This document shows, one piece after another, positions 17,222-25,740 of a DNA stretch of 37,875 bases. Below the pieces are notes generated by a model that saw nothing but the letters and a program-made list of their open reading frames with translations, made no database searches and had not been told where the DNA came from. Source of the stretch: Sphingomonadaceae bacterium (GTDB lineage: Bacteria > Pseudomonadota > Alphaproteobacteria > Sphingomonadales > Sphingomonadaceae); contig JACKLA010000005.1 in assembly GCA_024236155.1 (NCBI GenBank), positions 132,501 to 170,375 on the forward strand, in the 5' to 3' direction. The first letter of the stretch is position 1, and each line of letters opens with the position of its first letter. The position numbers and the translations under genes are program-made.

Positions 17222-18167
17222 TGCGGAATGGCTGGCGGCGGCGGCGCGACTGGCATCGCGCGCAAGGCCGCTGAGCCGCCCCAACCCCGGCGTCGGGGCA
17301 ATTATCGTGAAACACGGCAAGGTGATCGGGCGCGGCTGGACGCAGCCTGGCGGCAGGCCGCATGCCGAAGCGATGGCGCTGGCGATGGCGGGCGAAGCGG
17401 CACAGGGCGCAACACTCTACTGCACGCTCGAACCCTGTGCGCATCTCTCGGCGCGCGGCCCGTCATGCGCGAGTTCGATTGCCAAGGCAGGCCTTGCGCG
17501 CTGCGTCTTCGGGGTGATGGACCCCGATCCGCGCACATCGGGCAAGGGGTTGGCAGCGATGCGCGAGGCCGGGGTCGATGCCAGCCACCTGCCCGACAAG
17601 ACATGCCGCGACAGCCTCGCCGGGTATCTTGCCCGCGCCGGGCATGGCCGTCCGCATATCACGCTCAAGCTCGCCCTGTCCGCCGACGGTTGCATCGCCG
17701 GACCGCATGGCGAGCGGGTCACCATCACCGGCGACGCAGCCCGCGCGCATGTCCACGCCCACCGCGCGCAGGCCGATGCGATCCTTGTCGGCGGCGGTAC
17801 CTGGCGTACCGACCAGCCCCGGCTCGACGTGCGACTGGAGGGGCTGGAGGATCGCAGCCCGCAACGCGTCGTGCTGACCCGCGGAACGATCGAAGGCGTC
17901 ACCACCATCGCCACGCCGCAGGAAGTCGCCGCTCTAGACGCGGTGCAATATCTCTATGTCGAAGGCGGCGCGCAGACAGCGGCGGCTTTTCTCGACGCCG
18001 ACCTTGTCGACCGGATCGAGCTTTATCGCGCACCTGTCCTGATCGGCGGAGACGATGTGCTCGCCGCGACCCGGCTCAATACGCTCGAAAACGACGGCGG
18101 CTGGGCTGTTGTCGAGCAGCGCCAGCTTGGCAGCGACAGCTACGCCGCCTATTCGAGAGCCCGATAG
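17199..18167 (+). CDS. ribD: RibD, bifunctional riboflavin deaminase/reductase
   Basis: Carries out the deamination and reduction of the pyrimidine intermediate in riboflavin synthesis. Of the 322 residues, the N-terminal deaminase domain (to about 145) has HAE at 55-57 and the zinc cysteines Cys80 and Cys90 in PCAHLSARGPSC, the spacing I recall for alphaproteobacterial RibD. The C-terminal reductase domain starts with TLKLALSADGCIAG. The start at 17199 lies within the end of the preceding gene. ribE follows after a spacer filled by hairpin repeats. No FMN riboswitch is visible upstream. Confidence 0.94.
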   Translation: MSLPRPSDAEWLAAAARLASRARPLSRPNPGVGAIIVKHGKVIGRGWTQPGGRPHAEAMALAMAGEAAQGATLYCTLEPCAHLSARGPSCASSIAKAGLARCVFGVMDPDPRTSGKGLAAMREAGVDASHLPDKTCRDSLAGYLARAGHGRPHITLKLALSADGCIAGPHGERVTITGDAARAHVHAHRAQADAILVGGGTWRTDQPRLDVRLEGLEDRSPQRVVLTRGTIEGVTTIATPQEVAALDAVQYLYVEGGAQTAAAFLDADLVDRIELYRAPVLIGGDDVLAATRLNTLENDGGWAVVEQRQLGSDSYAAYSRAR

Positions 18168-18168
18168 T

Positions 18169-18267
18169 ACACCCTATTCCCCTCCCTTGAGGGAGGGGCT
18201 AGGGGTGGGTGTTCGACGGTCATGGAACGCCGTACACCCCCACCCGGCCTCCCCCTTGAGGGGGAGG
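18169..18267. repeat. REP/BIME-like pair of hairpin repeats between ribD and ribE
   Basis: Two related palindromes flank a short centre. The first is CCCCTCCC-TTGA-GGGAGGGG at 18179-18198 with outer arms ACACCC and GGGTGT at 18169-18174 and 18207-18212. The second is CCTCCCCC-TTGA-GGGGGAGG at 18248-18267. The two units are also inverted with respect to each other: GGGTGGGTGT in one faces ACACCCCCACCC in the other. This is the layout of bacterial interspersed mosaic elements. I recall closely similar CCCCTCCC...GGGAGGGG repeats scattered in sphingomonad genomes. Confidence 0.8.
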
Positions 18268-18287
18268 AGCAGGAGAGAAATCGCATA

Positions 18288-18905
18288 ATGTTCACCGGCA
18301 TCGTCACCGCCATCGGAACCATCGAAAAGGTCGAGCATCGCGGCGACCTGCATATCCGCATCGCCTGCCCCTACGACCCGGAGAAAATGGCCATCGGCGC
18401 CTCCATCGCCTGTTCGGGCGTGTGCCTGACGGTGGTCGATCGCGGCGGTGCGGCGGGTGATAGCTGGTTCGCGGTTGACGTATCCGACGAAACCGTCTCG
18501 CGCAGCGTGCCAGGACTGTGGAGCGAAGGGCGCAGGCTCAACCTCGAACAGGCGCTGCGGCTGGGCGACGAGCTGGGCGGGCATATCGTCACCGGCCATG
18601 TCGATTGCGTGGGCGAAGTGAAGCTGGCGAAGGAAGAGGGCGGCTCCACCCGCCTCGCCATCCGCGCCCCGGCGGAATATTCGCCCTTCATCGCGGCCAA
18701 GGGATCGATCACCGTCGACGGGGTTTCGCTGACCGTCAACGACGTCCGCGACCGGCCCGACGGCACCTGCGACTTCGCGCTCAACATCATCCCGCACACC
18801 GGTGAAGTAACTACGCTGGGCACGCTTCAGGAGGGCAGCACGGTCAATCTGGAGATCGACGTGCTGGCGCGGTACCTGAAGCGGATGGAGGGCTTGCGGG
18901 GGTAG
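18288..18905 (+). CDS. ribE: RibE, riboflavin synthase (alpha subunit type)
   Basis: Converts two molecules of 6,7-dimethyl-8-ribityllumazine into riboflavin. The 205-residue product starts with the invariant MFTGIV and consists of two homologous beta-barrel halves (about 1-95 and 96-190). The segments SIACSGVCLTVVD and GHIVTGHVD belong to the first half and boundary, and SLTVNDV with NIIPHTGEVTTLG to the second. The start is set by MFTGIV; an AGGAGAG lies upstream. The frame continues upstream through the repeat element, which is not part of the protein. Confidence 0.95.
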   Translation: MFTGIVTAIGTIEKVEHRGDLHIRIACPYDPEKMAIGASIACSGVCLTVVDRGGAAGDSWFAVDVSDETVSRSVPGLWSEGRRLNLEQALRLGDELGGHIVTGHVDCVGEVKLAKEEGGSTRLAIRAPAEYSPFIAAKGSITVDGVSLTVNDVRDRPDGTCDFALNIIPHTGEVTTLGTLQEGSTVNLEIDVLARYLKRMEGLRG

Positions 18906-18908
18906 ACT

Positions 18909-19856
18909 TCAGCGCCACTCCGGTCCGATGATCGGGAAGTCGCGCGCTTCCAGCTGGTCGAGCACGCCATCCTTTTCCGCCAGCACGCGCAGCGGCACGA
19001 CGGCCAGCGTAACTCCGCTATCCTTAGCGGCATCGGCGATCATTCCGGTCCACTGATCCCGAATCTCCGTGCCGACATCGTCGTCCGCCCACGGCCAGCA
19101 GGTGCCGAGCGCAATCTCCAGCGGGTTGGCCATAACGGCGGGAATCTCGCGGTTGCGCCATGCGTCGCCGCGCTGCGCAATGATGCCCTGCCCGGCCTCG
19201 GTCGCGGTCATCGCAGCTTCGAGGCAAGGGATGTGACTTTGCGGGTCTGCTCCGGCCAGATTGTCGAGCAGGTCCTCGCCGCGAAAACGTTCGGGCTGCG
19301 AGACCGGCACGTCGGCGCGTTCGGCGGCCTTGCGCACGATTTCGGTCGGATCCTTCGTGGTCTTGTTGTCGAAGTCGAGCCGCCGGGCAAGCAGGTCGAA
19401 GCTGGACATCAGGAAACTGCGGCGGTCGTAATCGACATCGTATTCACTCTCCAACACGGCCAGTCGAGCACGCTGTTCGACGGTCAGGTAGTCCGCCGCG
19501 ATCGTCTTGCCCGGCAATTTGGTGATCTTGCCGCCGGCGAAGATCAGCCGGAAAACGTCGCCGGGCGAGAACTTGGGTTGCGCTCGGATGATTACGCGGT
19601 CTGCACTGGTCGCTGCATCGGTGAGCCGGTCCGGTTCCCATGGTGTGCTTTTCGGCACAGCGGCGATCTCACCAACAAGGATCACGGTCCCGGTCGGAGT
19701 CTGAATCGTCCACATCGGCGCGCCCGAACGCTGGGCAGTGACAATGATCTCCTCCTGCGAGGGACGGGTGTCCTGCGCCAATGCCGGCCATGAGACTAGC
19801 GAGGTGAAGGCGAAAATGGGCGCAAGCGCGACGGCAAAGCGTGAAGTCCGATTCAT
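18909..19856 (-). CDS. TraB/GumN family protein, exported
   Basis: A 315-residue protein of the TraB/GumN group, probably periplasmic. It begins with a signal peptide (ending near PALAQ, about residue 27). The start at 19856 was chosen because it opens that signal. Family features are the early strand MWTIQTPTGTVILVGEI, a shortened form of the usual FLLGTIH motif in which the histidine is not present, and the C-terminal segment VTLAVVPLRVLAEKDGVLDQLEARDF. Loss of the conserved histidine region suggests a divergent member. It converges with ribE, with 3 bases between the stops. Confidence 0.72.
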   Translation of the reverse strand: MNRTSRFAVALAPIFAFTSLVSWPALAQDTRPSQEEIIVTAQRSGAPMWTIQTPTGTVILVGEIAAVPKSTPWEPDRLTDAATSADRVIIRAQPKFSPGDVFRLIFAGGKITKLPGKTIAADYLTVEQRARLAVLESEYDVDYDRRSFLMSSFDLLARRLDFDNKTTKDPTEIVRKAAERADVPVSQPERFRGEDLLDNLAGADPQSHIPCLEAAMTATEAGQGIIAQRGDAWRNREIPAVMANPLEIALGTCWPWADDDVGTEIRDQWTGMIADAAKDSGVTLAVVPLRVLAEKDGVLDQLEARDFPIIGPEWR

Positions 19857-19974
19857 GGCGCGAGACCTATGGCGGCATTGTTGCACGGCGGGTGAACGGC
19901 ACCCCACCAACGCGGAATTCGCCTGATCTGACTGCAACGGCTCGCTGGATCGAAACCAGCAATCCGTGTTCTAC

Positions 19975-20535
19975 TCAACCCTGCCCCAGCGGTCCTTGGA
20001 CAAAGCCATCGCGGGCGATCGCGTAGACGATATGGATCACGCGCTTGCCCTGGTATTGGCTGAGTTCGGTGCGGCGGGTGCGCTCGGCGCCGATATTCTC
20101 CAGCGCGGTGCGGCTGTGCCAGTTGGTTTCGCCGACGCGGAAATCGACCCGTTCGACATACTGGAACGCGTGGGCCAGCATCAGCCGTTTCATCTCGTGG
20201 TTGATACCCTTGCCCCAGTATCGCGGGGCGAGGAAGGTCCAGCCGATCTCGACCGAGCTTTGTTCCTCGGGATCGTCCTCTGCATCGAGCAACGCTTGGA
20301 AGCGCGAAGAACCGATGATCGACCCGTCGCGCTTGTCGATCACCGCCAGCGCGCCACCCTTGTCCAGCGCATCGTCGAAGAAGGTGCGGAACACGTCCTC
20401 GCGCCAGCGGTCATGCATCGGGTGCTGTTCCCACACCGCCGGGTCCGAGGCGACGGCGAACAGCGCATCCCAGTCACCCGCCGCCAGCGGCCTCAGCAGC
20501 AGCCGCTCCCCTTCAAGGACCGGCTGGCGGTCCAT
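19975..20535 (-). CDS. GNAT family N-acetyltransferase
   Basis: A 186-residue acetyltransferase of the RimJ/RimL-like GNAT group. It shows the opening LEGERLLLRPLAAGDWDAL, the strand VEIGWTFLAPRYWGKGINHE where the acetyl-CoA pyrophosphate loop lies, and WHSRTALENIGAE toward the end. Its ATG directly follows the stop of the aminotransferase gene (TGAATG), so the two are co-translated. The substrate is unknown. Confidence 0.87.
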   Translation of the reverse strand: MDRQPVLEGERLLLRPLAAGDWDALFAVASDPAVWEQHPMHDRWREDVFRTFFDDALDKGGALAVIDKRDGSIIGSSRFQALLDAEDDPEEQSSVEIGWTFLAPRYWGKGINHEMKRLMLAHAFQYVERVDFRVGETNWHSRTALENIGAERTRRTELSQYQGKRVIHIVYAIARDGFVQGPLGQG

Positions 20536-21714
20536 TCAGGAGGTGACCGCTTTCAGCGCGCCAATGAACTGCTCGGTATTTCCCGCATGCAAGCCAGCGA
20601 TATTGATCCGCCCCGACCCCGCCATGTAGACCGCATGATCCTCGCGCAGTGCGACGATCTGTTCCCTGGCCAGCGGCAGCATGGCGAAGAGCCCGTTCTG
20701 GTCGGCAAGTGCGGAGAGGTTGAGCCCCGGCACCTCATTGTCCGCCGCTGCCAGCCGCTCGCGCACGCGGCGCATGCGGTTGCGCATATCCTCCAGCTCG
20801 TCGAGCCACATCTGGGTGCGCCCGTCATCGCGCAGCACCAGCCGCACCGCCGCGCCGCCATGGTCGGGCGGCATCGACCAGCTGGCCCGGGCCAGCGCGT
20901 TGAGGTTGGAGAGGATCGCGGGCAATCCATCCGCGTCCTTCGCCATCACATAGAGCGCGCCCACACGGTCACGATACATGCCGAAATTCTTGTCGCAGCT
21001 ATAGGCCACGAGCGCCTCGTCCAGCTTCGACAGGACCTTGCGCACGCCATAGGCGTCTTCTTCCATCCCGCGCCCAAGCCCGTGATAGGCGACATCGAGG
21101 ATCGCCAGCGCCGGGCTCTTCGCCAGCGCATCGGCAATCTCGTCCCACTGTTCGTTGGTGTAATCGACGCCGGTCGGGTTGTGGCAGCAGCCGTGCAGCA
21201 GCACCGCATCGCCGTCGCGAGCATCACCGATCGCGGCGAGCACCGCCTCCAGGTTCGCTGCGCCTTCGCCGGTCGCATGGCCGAAGCCTGCCGTTTCGAG
21301 CCCGAGATCGGCGAATATCTGCGCATGGTTGGGCCAGCTCGGCGTGCCCATATGGACGCGGGTGACGCCTGCCGCCTTTGCAACCGCCGCAGCCAGCCGC
21401 ACCGCGCCGGTGCCGCCGGGGGTCTGCATCCCTTCGATCCGCCCGCCCATCGTCGCGTCCTGCCCGAAGACATAGGGCATCAGCGCATGGACGAAGCCGA
21501 GATCGCCTTCGGGGCCGAGATAGCTTTTCGAATCCTGCTCGTCGATCAGCGCCTGTTCGGCGGCCTTGATCGCCTTGAACACCGGCGTATCGCCCTCATT
21601 CGTGCGATAGACACCGACGCCGAGGTCGATCTTGTCTGCACGCTCATCGGCGGCATACATCTTGATAAGGGCGAGCAGCGCATCGGGCGCCTGGGCTTGA
21701 AGTCGGTCGAGCAT
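20536..21714 (-). CDS. Aromatic/aspartate aminotransferase, PLP-dependent
   Basis: Class I aminotransferase of the AspC/TyrB family, 392 residues. The start at 21714 gives the normal length, and the N-terminus aligns with the family (MLDRLQAQAPDALLALI, then IDLGVGVYRTNEGDTPVF). The PLP-binding lysine lies in SCDKNFGMYRDRVG, and the substrate-binding HGCCHNPTGVD segment is present. The conserved arginine near the C-terminus in GSGRINIAGL should bind the substrate carboxylate. It forms a two-gene unit with the GNAT acetyltransferase. It may act on tyrosine, phenylalanine or aspartate; sequence alone does not separate these. Confidence 0.92.
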   Translation of the reverse strand: MLDRLQAQAPDALLALIKMYAADERADKIDLGVGVYRTNEGDTPVFKAIKAAEQALIDEQDSKSYLGPEGDLGFVHALMPYVFGQDATMGGRIEGMQTPGGTGAVRLAAAVAKAAGVTRVHMGTPSWPNHAQIFADLGLETAGFGHATGEGAANLEAVLAAIGDARDGDAVLLHGCCHNPTGVDYTNEQWDEIADALAKSPALAILDVAYHGLGRGMEEDAYGVRKVLSKLDEALVAYSCDKNFGMYRDRVGALYVMAKDADGLPAILSNLNALARASWSMPPDHGGAAVRLVLRDDGRTQMWLDELEDMRNRMRRVRERLAAADNEVPGLNLSALADQNGLFAMLPLAREQIVALREDHAVYMAGSGRINIAGLHAGNTEQFIGALKAVTS

Positions 21715-21816
21715 GCCCAGCCCCATGCCGAGACTGGCGGCAACTCGCAACATCAAACCGGCCAAGCGGCCTCGGTTTCTGGCCTAGATTTTGGAGGGCC
21801 CGCTAAAGCTGCGACC

Positions 21817-22623
21817 TCAGAAGGGCAGCCAACGCTGCTTCTTGGAAAACTTCATATAGCCTGCATTGACGCCGAGCCGCAGGCCCGCCCCGACGCGGAT
21901 CGGGATCAGCACCGTATCGCCGCGCCGCAGATAGCTGGCCGTCATCCCGCCGACGAGATAGGCCTGCCCCTCGCCCGACGGGAAGCGTTTGTAGAGGTCT
22001 TCCGAATCGTAAAGATTGTAGACCAGTACGAAGGTGTTGCCCGCATTGGCCCCGGCATCGAAGCCGATCGACGGGCCTGTCCAGTAAACCGGGCGTTCGC
22101 CCTCCACCTTGTGATACAGCGTGCCCGAACCATAACGCGCGCCGACGATGAACGCTCCGCCCGCCTCGCGCCCAACGATATAGGCATTAGGTTCGCCCTG
22201 TTCTTTCAGCAGGTCCTGGATCATCCGGGCGACGCCTTCGGCGCCCTTGCCGAACACACCTTCAGCCGCGCCGATCAGGTCGTCTTCCTTGTAGGTCGTG
22301 CTCTCGTCGGCAGCTACGTCGGCAACCTCGCCGGTGGCTGCCTCCGGATCGGACCAGCTTGGGGCCACGTCAGCACCCGCATCACTCTCACTGAACACGT
22401 CGTCGACCGAGGGACGGGCGTCGGTCTGCTCATAGGCTTCCTCGCCCACCGGCTGGGCATAGACCGGCTGGTCGCCCGGCTGCTCGGCAAGGTCACCGTC
22501 GATCGCCATGTTCGGGTCGACCGTCTCGATCGATTGCGCCGCGAGCGGGCTGGCAACGAGGCACAGCGCGGCGGCGGCCAGCGTGTTGCGCAGGACATTT
22601 TGCGAGAGGCTCAGGAGCGACAT
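21817..22623 (-). CDS. eipA: EipA-like DUF1134 envelope protein
   Basis: A 268-residue exported protein with a signal peptide (to about residue 29, ending SPLAAQ), a long acidic, probably disordered region (30-110), and a C-terminal DUF1134 domain (about 115-268). The domain includes YIVGREAGGAFIVGARYG, GPSIGFDAGANAGNTFVLVYNL and the glycine-rich GAGLRLGVNAGYMKFS. In Brucella, EipA supports envelope integrity. The ATG at 22623 follows GGGAAGAG. It is the last chromosomal gene before the tRNA-Ser and the island. Confidence 0.9.
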   Translation of the reverse strand: MSLLSLSQNVLRNTLAAAALCLVASPLAAQSIETVDPNMAIDGDLAEQPGDQPVYAQPVGEEAYEQTDARPSVDDVFSESDAGADVAPSWSDPEAATGEVADVAADESTTYKEDDLIGAAEGVFGKGAEGVARMIQDLLKEQGEPNAYIVGREAGGAFIVGARYGSGTLYHKVEGERPVYWTGPSIGFDAGANAGNTFVLVYNLYDSEDLYKRFPSGEGQAYLVGGMTASYLRRGDTVLIPIRVGAGLRLGVNAGYMKFSKKQRWLPF

Positions 22624-22791
22624 AGGCTCTTCCCATCCAGACAGGTTCAATCCAGCGTACAAGAGAATCCACCGCGCCTGAACGGGCAATTGATGCGCGG
22701 CCAGCCGAATCGAAAATGCGGTGAAGCGAGTCGAATTGGGCGGCGAACCGCTCTCGCCCGAACCATTCGCGCCGATTCACGCAAACGCCCC

Positions 22792-22820
22792 TTGCCGCCC
22801 CGATTGCGCCCCGTTATAGC
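22792..22820 (+). promoter_or_regulatory. Candidate sigma-70 promoter of tRNA-Ser
   Basis: TTGCCG at 22792-22797 and TATAGC at 22815-22820 are separated by 17 bases and lie 39 bases upstream of the mature tRNA. This is good spacing for a housekeeping promoter with a short leader. Confidence 0.5.
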
Positions 22821-22858
22821 GCGCCCCTCGCGGTGCGGCACAGCCGGAATCGCGATGC

Positions 22859-22950
22859 GGAGACGTGGGTGAGTGGCTGAAACCAGCTCCCTGCTAAGGA
22901 GCCATACCTCTATCGGGGTATCGAGGGTTCGAATCCCTCCGTCTCCGCCA
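22859..22950 (+). tRNA. tRNA-Ser (anticodon GCT)
   Basis: A complete class II tRNA of 92 bases with an encoded CCA. The acceptor arms GGAGACG and CGTCTCC pair fully, the anticodon loop is CTGCTAA (anticodon GCT, reading AGC/AGT) closed by a GCTCC/GGAGC stem, and a long variable arm ACCTCTATCGGGGT is present. The T arm GAGGGTTCGAATCCCTC is perfect. A T-rich stretch (22971-22978) follows. Its 3' end is the likely insertion site of the adjoining island. Confidence 0.97.
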
Positions 22951-22993
22951 CCATCCATTGATTTGATTGATATTTTTTCCAGATCGTGCGCCG

Positions 22994-23016
22994 GTTCCCA
23001 TAACCGCTCCCCGATA
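22994..23016 (+). repeat. Left copy of 23-bp island direct repeat
   Basis: GTTCCCATAACCGCTCCCC followed by GATA. It matches 37724-37746 at 21 of 23 positions in the same orientation. The internal half-sites GTTCCCATAA and GCTCCCCGATA resemble arm-type integrase sites. Confidence 0.7.
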
Positions 23017-23220
23017 GGCCCGGCCCTTGAGGCGAACGCGAGAGGCTGGATTCGCTCAATCGGCGCGCGCCTCAACATTTCTCAACAGGGGCGCGGCAAA
23101 CGTCCGCAATGCCATTCGAGCAGCCATGCCGATGCCTGCCATGGAAGCTGGAAACGACTACACACCGTACGCCGCCATGCGGCAGAAAGAGATTGTTAAG
23201 CAATAGGTTACGCGAAGTTG

Positions 23221-23238
23221 TTCCTCTACAAAGAGGAG
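23221..23238 (+). promoter_or_regulatory. Hairpin sequestering the integrase ribosome binding site
   Basis: TCCTCT-ACAA-AGAGGA is a perfect 6-bp stem with a tetraloop, extendable by a G-U pair. Its 3' arm contains the GAGGAG ribosome binding site of the integrase whose ATG is at 23246. When folded, the message should be poorly translated. Confidence 0.6.
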
Positions 23239-23245
23239 CAAGTCA

Positions 23246-24502
23246 ATGCAAGAAAATGGCTATCTGCTACCAGCGAATGAAGCCCCGAATCATTCTACGA
23301 CACGATCCGGTGATGGGCGTGGGAGTGGTGAAAAGGCAAAGCCCACCAACCGGGTACGGCTCAACGGCAATATCGCCCGCCGCAAGCCGGGCAAGCGCAT
23401 CCGGGAATATTGGGATATCGACTTGCCAGGCTTTGGCCTTCGAGTAAATCCCGGCGGCAGGCGGACATGGTTCGTGCTGTTCCGCCAGCGCGGCAAGCTG
23501 CGGCGGGTATCGCTGGGGACCTCCCGCGACATCTCGCCCGCGACGGCCCGCCGCCTCGCGCGGGCGAAACTGGCGGAGGTAGCGCTGGACGGTTTGCCAA
23601 CGCGCAAGAAGGCCCGCGCCGCGCAGAAGAGCGATGCGCCCCTGCTGCGCGACTACGCGGAACGCTTCTGGGCAGACTATTCGCGACACTGGAAGCCATC
23701 GACCCGCAAGCGCAACGAGAGCGCGATCTTCAAGGAAATCCTCGGCGCATTCGGCGACCGGCGCGTAGACGATCTGGCCAAGGGCGACATCCTGTTCTGG
23801 CGCGACAGTTTCGTCGAGCGACCCGGCGTGTTCAACCGCACCTTGCCGGTGTTCTCCGTGATGATGGGCTATGCCGAACGCCTCGGCCTGCGCCCGCGCG
23901 GCTCCAATCCCTGCAAGGGCACGCCGCGCTACAAGCGCAAGCCGATGGAGCGGTTTTTGTCGGCACACGAGTATGCGCGGCTTGCCACGGCATTGCGGGA
24001 CTATGAGACGGAGCAGCCGCTCTATGTCGCGGCGATCCGCCTCTTGATCTTCACCGGCGCACGTTGCGGCGAGATCGAGCAACTGCGCTGGGAATGGGTG
24101 CAGGAGCCGCGCCTGATGCTGCCCGACAGCAAGACCGGCGCGAAGATCGTCTATCTCAACCGGCAAGCCGCCAATGTGATCGCAGCATTACCAAACCGGG
24201 AACCAACCGGCCTACTATTCCCCTCCTTCCGTAATCCCGACAAGCCGATCACGCTCGGCATCCATTGGTCGAAAATCCGCAACCGCGCGGCCTTGCCGGA
24301 TGTGCGCCTGCATGACCTGCGACACAGCTTCGCTTCGGTCGCGATCCGCGACAACATCTCTCTGATGGTGATCGGCAAGCTGCTGGGCCATGCGCTGGCA
24401 GAAACGACAACCCGATATGCGCATCTGTCCGACGAGATCGTCGCCGATGCAGCGGAGCGCGTATCCGGCTCGATTGCCCGCCTGATCGGAGTCGGGCAAT
24501 GA
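23246..24502 (+). CDS. Tyrosine recombinase (integrase 1)
   Basis: Site-specific recombinase of 418 residues with an N-terminal arm-binding domain (about 40-125, DLPGFGLRVNPGG is typical), a SAM-like core-binding domain (about 130-225) and the catalytic domain. All active residues are visible: Arg273 (TGARCGE), Lys296 (SKTG), His356 and Arg359 (HDLRH), His382 (LLGHA) and the nucleophile Tyr391 (TTRYAHL). The ATG has GAGGAG upstream, inside a small hairpin. It is read away from the tRNA and overlaps integrase 2 by four bases (ATGA). Confidence 0.95.
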   Translation: MQENGYLLPANEAPNHSTTRSGDGRGSGEKAKPTNRVRLNGNIARRKPGKRIREYWDIDLPGFGLRVNPGGRRTWFVLFRQRGKLRRVSLGTSRDISPATARRLARAKLAEVALDGLPTRKKARAAQKSDAPLLRDYAERFWADYSRHWKPSTRKRNESAIFKEILGAFGDRRVDDLAKGDILFWRDSFVERPGVFNRTLPVFSVMMGYAERLGLRPRGSNPCKGTPRYKRKPMERFLSAHEYARLATALRDYETEQPLYVAAIRLLIFTGARCGEIEQLRWEWVQEPRLMLPDSKTGAKIVYLNRQAANVIAALPNREPTGLLFPSFRNPDKPITLGIHWSKIRNRAALPDVRLHDLRHSFASVAIRDNISLMVIGKLLGHALAETTTRYAHLSDEIVADAAERVSGSIARLIGVGQ

Positions 24503-25740
24503 ACGCGCTTACCCTGCGGGGGATCGTCGCCGAGGAGCTGGGCAGCCTCAAATTCCATGTGATTGGCAAGTGCCGTGGCTTGGGCGAGCTGCGCAAGACG
24601 TGCTGGACGCGAGAACTGCCGGGATTTGGCACTCGATATTATGCCAGCGGGCGCAAGGTCTATATTGTCCAGGCACGGATGGAAGGGCGCACCCGCACGG
24701 TGACGATCGGTAACGCCAAGGTACTCAGCCGTGCGCAGGCGATGGATGTGGCGCGCCGCGTCCTTCTCCGCGCCCAGACCGGCGAAAACCCGGCGGAAGA
24801 GCGCAAGCGGCTGCGCAAGGTTCCGTCCTACCGCGACTTCCTGAAGACCTACTGGGAGCGCGTATCGCCCAAGTGGAAACCGTCCACGCTCTACACCCAT
24901 CGCTACTACAAGCGGAAATATCTCGACCGGGCCTTCGAGGGCCTGTTCCTCGACGAGATCGAGGAACGCCATGTGCAGGAATGGTTCAACCGCATCACCA
25001 ACACCGGTGGCCCCGGAGCGGCCAATCGCTGCGGGGAAATCCTGCGCGCCATGTTCAACAAGGCCGAGCAATGGGGCGTGCGGCCCGAAGGGGCGAACCC
25101 CTGCCTCTATATCCGCAAGAACAAGGGGCGGAAGTGCGAACGCTTCCTGTCCGATCAGGAGTTCCGGCGGATCGGTGAAGTGCTTGACCGGCACCGCAAC
25201 GCTTTCCCGCTGCATTGCGCAGCGATCAGCCTGCTGATCCTGACCGGCTGCCGCAAGTCGGAGATCACCTGCCTCAAATGGAGCGAGGTGCGGGGAAGGC
25301 GTTTGCTGCTTACCGACAGCAAGACCGGCCCGCGCACGGTTTGGCTGGCCGAGGCGGCAGCGACGATCCTTCACGCCCTGCCGCGCCGGGAGAAGCAGCT
25401 TTATGTGTTCTGGAACCCGACCACCCAGCGCCCGATCACAGACATCGGGAACCTTTGGAGCAAGCTGCGCGACGAAGCAGGCCTACCCGGCGTTCGTATC
25501 CACGATCTACGGCACAGCTTTGCCAGTCATGCCGCCGCCCACTCTGAAACCCTGCCGATGATCGGCAAGCTGCTGGGCCATGCCGATGTGCGGACCACGA
25601 CCCGCTATGCCCATCTTGACGATGGGCATGTCATCGAGGCGGCGCAGCGCATCGGCGACCAGATCGAGCAAAACATGAGTGGCTCAAATTCATTGAGCCG
25701 TAACACTAAGTATGATAGTGGGCCGTTGCTGCATGACTAG
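24499..25740 (+). CDS. Tyrosine recombinase (integrase 2), coupled to integrase 1
   Basis: A second complete recombinase of 413 residues, with Arg252, Lys275, His335, Arg338, His361 and Tyr370 in place. Its domain order matches integrase 1, and short blocks are shared (DLRHSFAS, IGKLLGHA, TTTRYAHL), but the proteins are clearly diverged. They are therefore old paralogues rather than a recent duplication. The start overlaps the integrase 1 stop. The last codons hold two inverted repeats that may serve the following toxin-antitoxin genes. Two recombinases encoded as a coupled pair suggest a heteromeric or two-site reaction, though this is not shown here. Confidence 0.94.
   Translation: MNALTLRGIVAEELGSLKFHVIGKCRGLGELRKTCWTRELPGFGTRYYASGRKVYIVQARMEGRTRTVTIGNAKVLSRAQAMDVARRVLLRAQTGENPAEERKRLRKVPSYRDFLKTYWERVSPKWKPSTLYTHRYYKRKYLDRAFEGLFLDEIEERHVQEWFNRITNTGGPGAANRCGEILRAMFNKAEQWGVRPEGANPCLYIRKNKGRKCERFLSDQEFRRIGEVLDRHRNAFPLHCAAISLLILTGCRKSEITCLKWSEVRGRRLLLTDSKTGPRTVWLAEAAATILHALPRREKQLYVFWNPTTQRPITDIGNLWSKLRDEAGLPGVRIHDLRHSFASHAAAHSETLPMIGKLLGHADVRTTTRYAHLDDGHVIEAAQRIGDQIEQNMSGSNSLSRNTKYDSGPLLHD
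25681..25720. promoter_or_regulatory. Paired dyads upstream of the toxin-antitoxin operon
   Basis: GGCTCAA-ATTCA-TTGAGCC at 25681-25699 is a perfect 7-bp inverted repeat. CACTA-AGTATGA-TAGTG at 25704-25720 is a second, 5-bp one. Both lie in the last codons of integrase 2, just before the toxin start. Autorepression by the antitoxin at these sites is plausible. Confidence 0.4.

Larger units (their letters stand above)
22951..23245. other. Non-coding stretch between tRNA-Ser and the first integrase
   Basis: No convincing gene. It contains the T-run behind the tRNA, the left copy of the 23-bp direct repeat (22994-23016) and, at the end, a hairpin over the integrase ribosome binding site. This is where the attachment arm and the integrase promoter would be expected. 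Confidence 0.6.

Noticed and set aside
18168..18287. FMN riboswitch between ribD and ribE
   Set aside because: The structure there is the repeat pair; the conserved FMN aptamer core is not seen.
19966..22872. A 968-codon open frame on the plus strand
   Set aside because: It runs antisense to three recognised genes (GNAT, aminotransferase, EipA) and is low-complexity, His/Arg-rich sequence typical of the opposite strand of GC-rich genes.
23246..25740. Recent duplication of one integrase gene
   Set aside because: The two proteins share order and short catalytic blocks only; most positions differ, so they are old paralogues.
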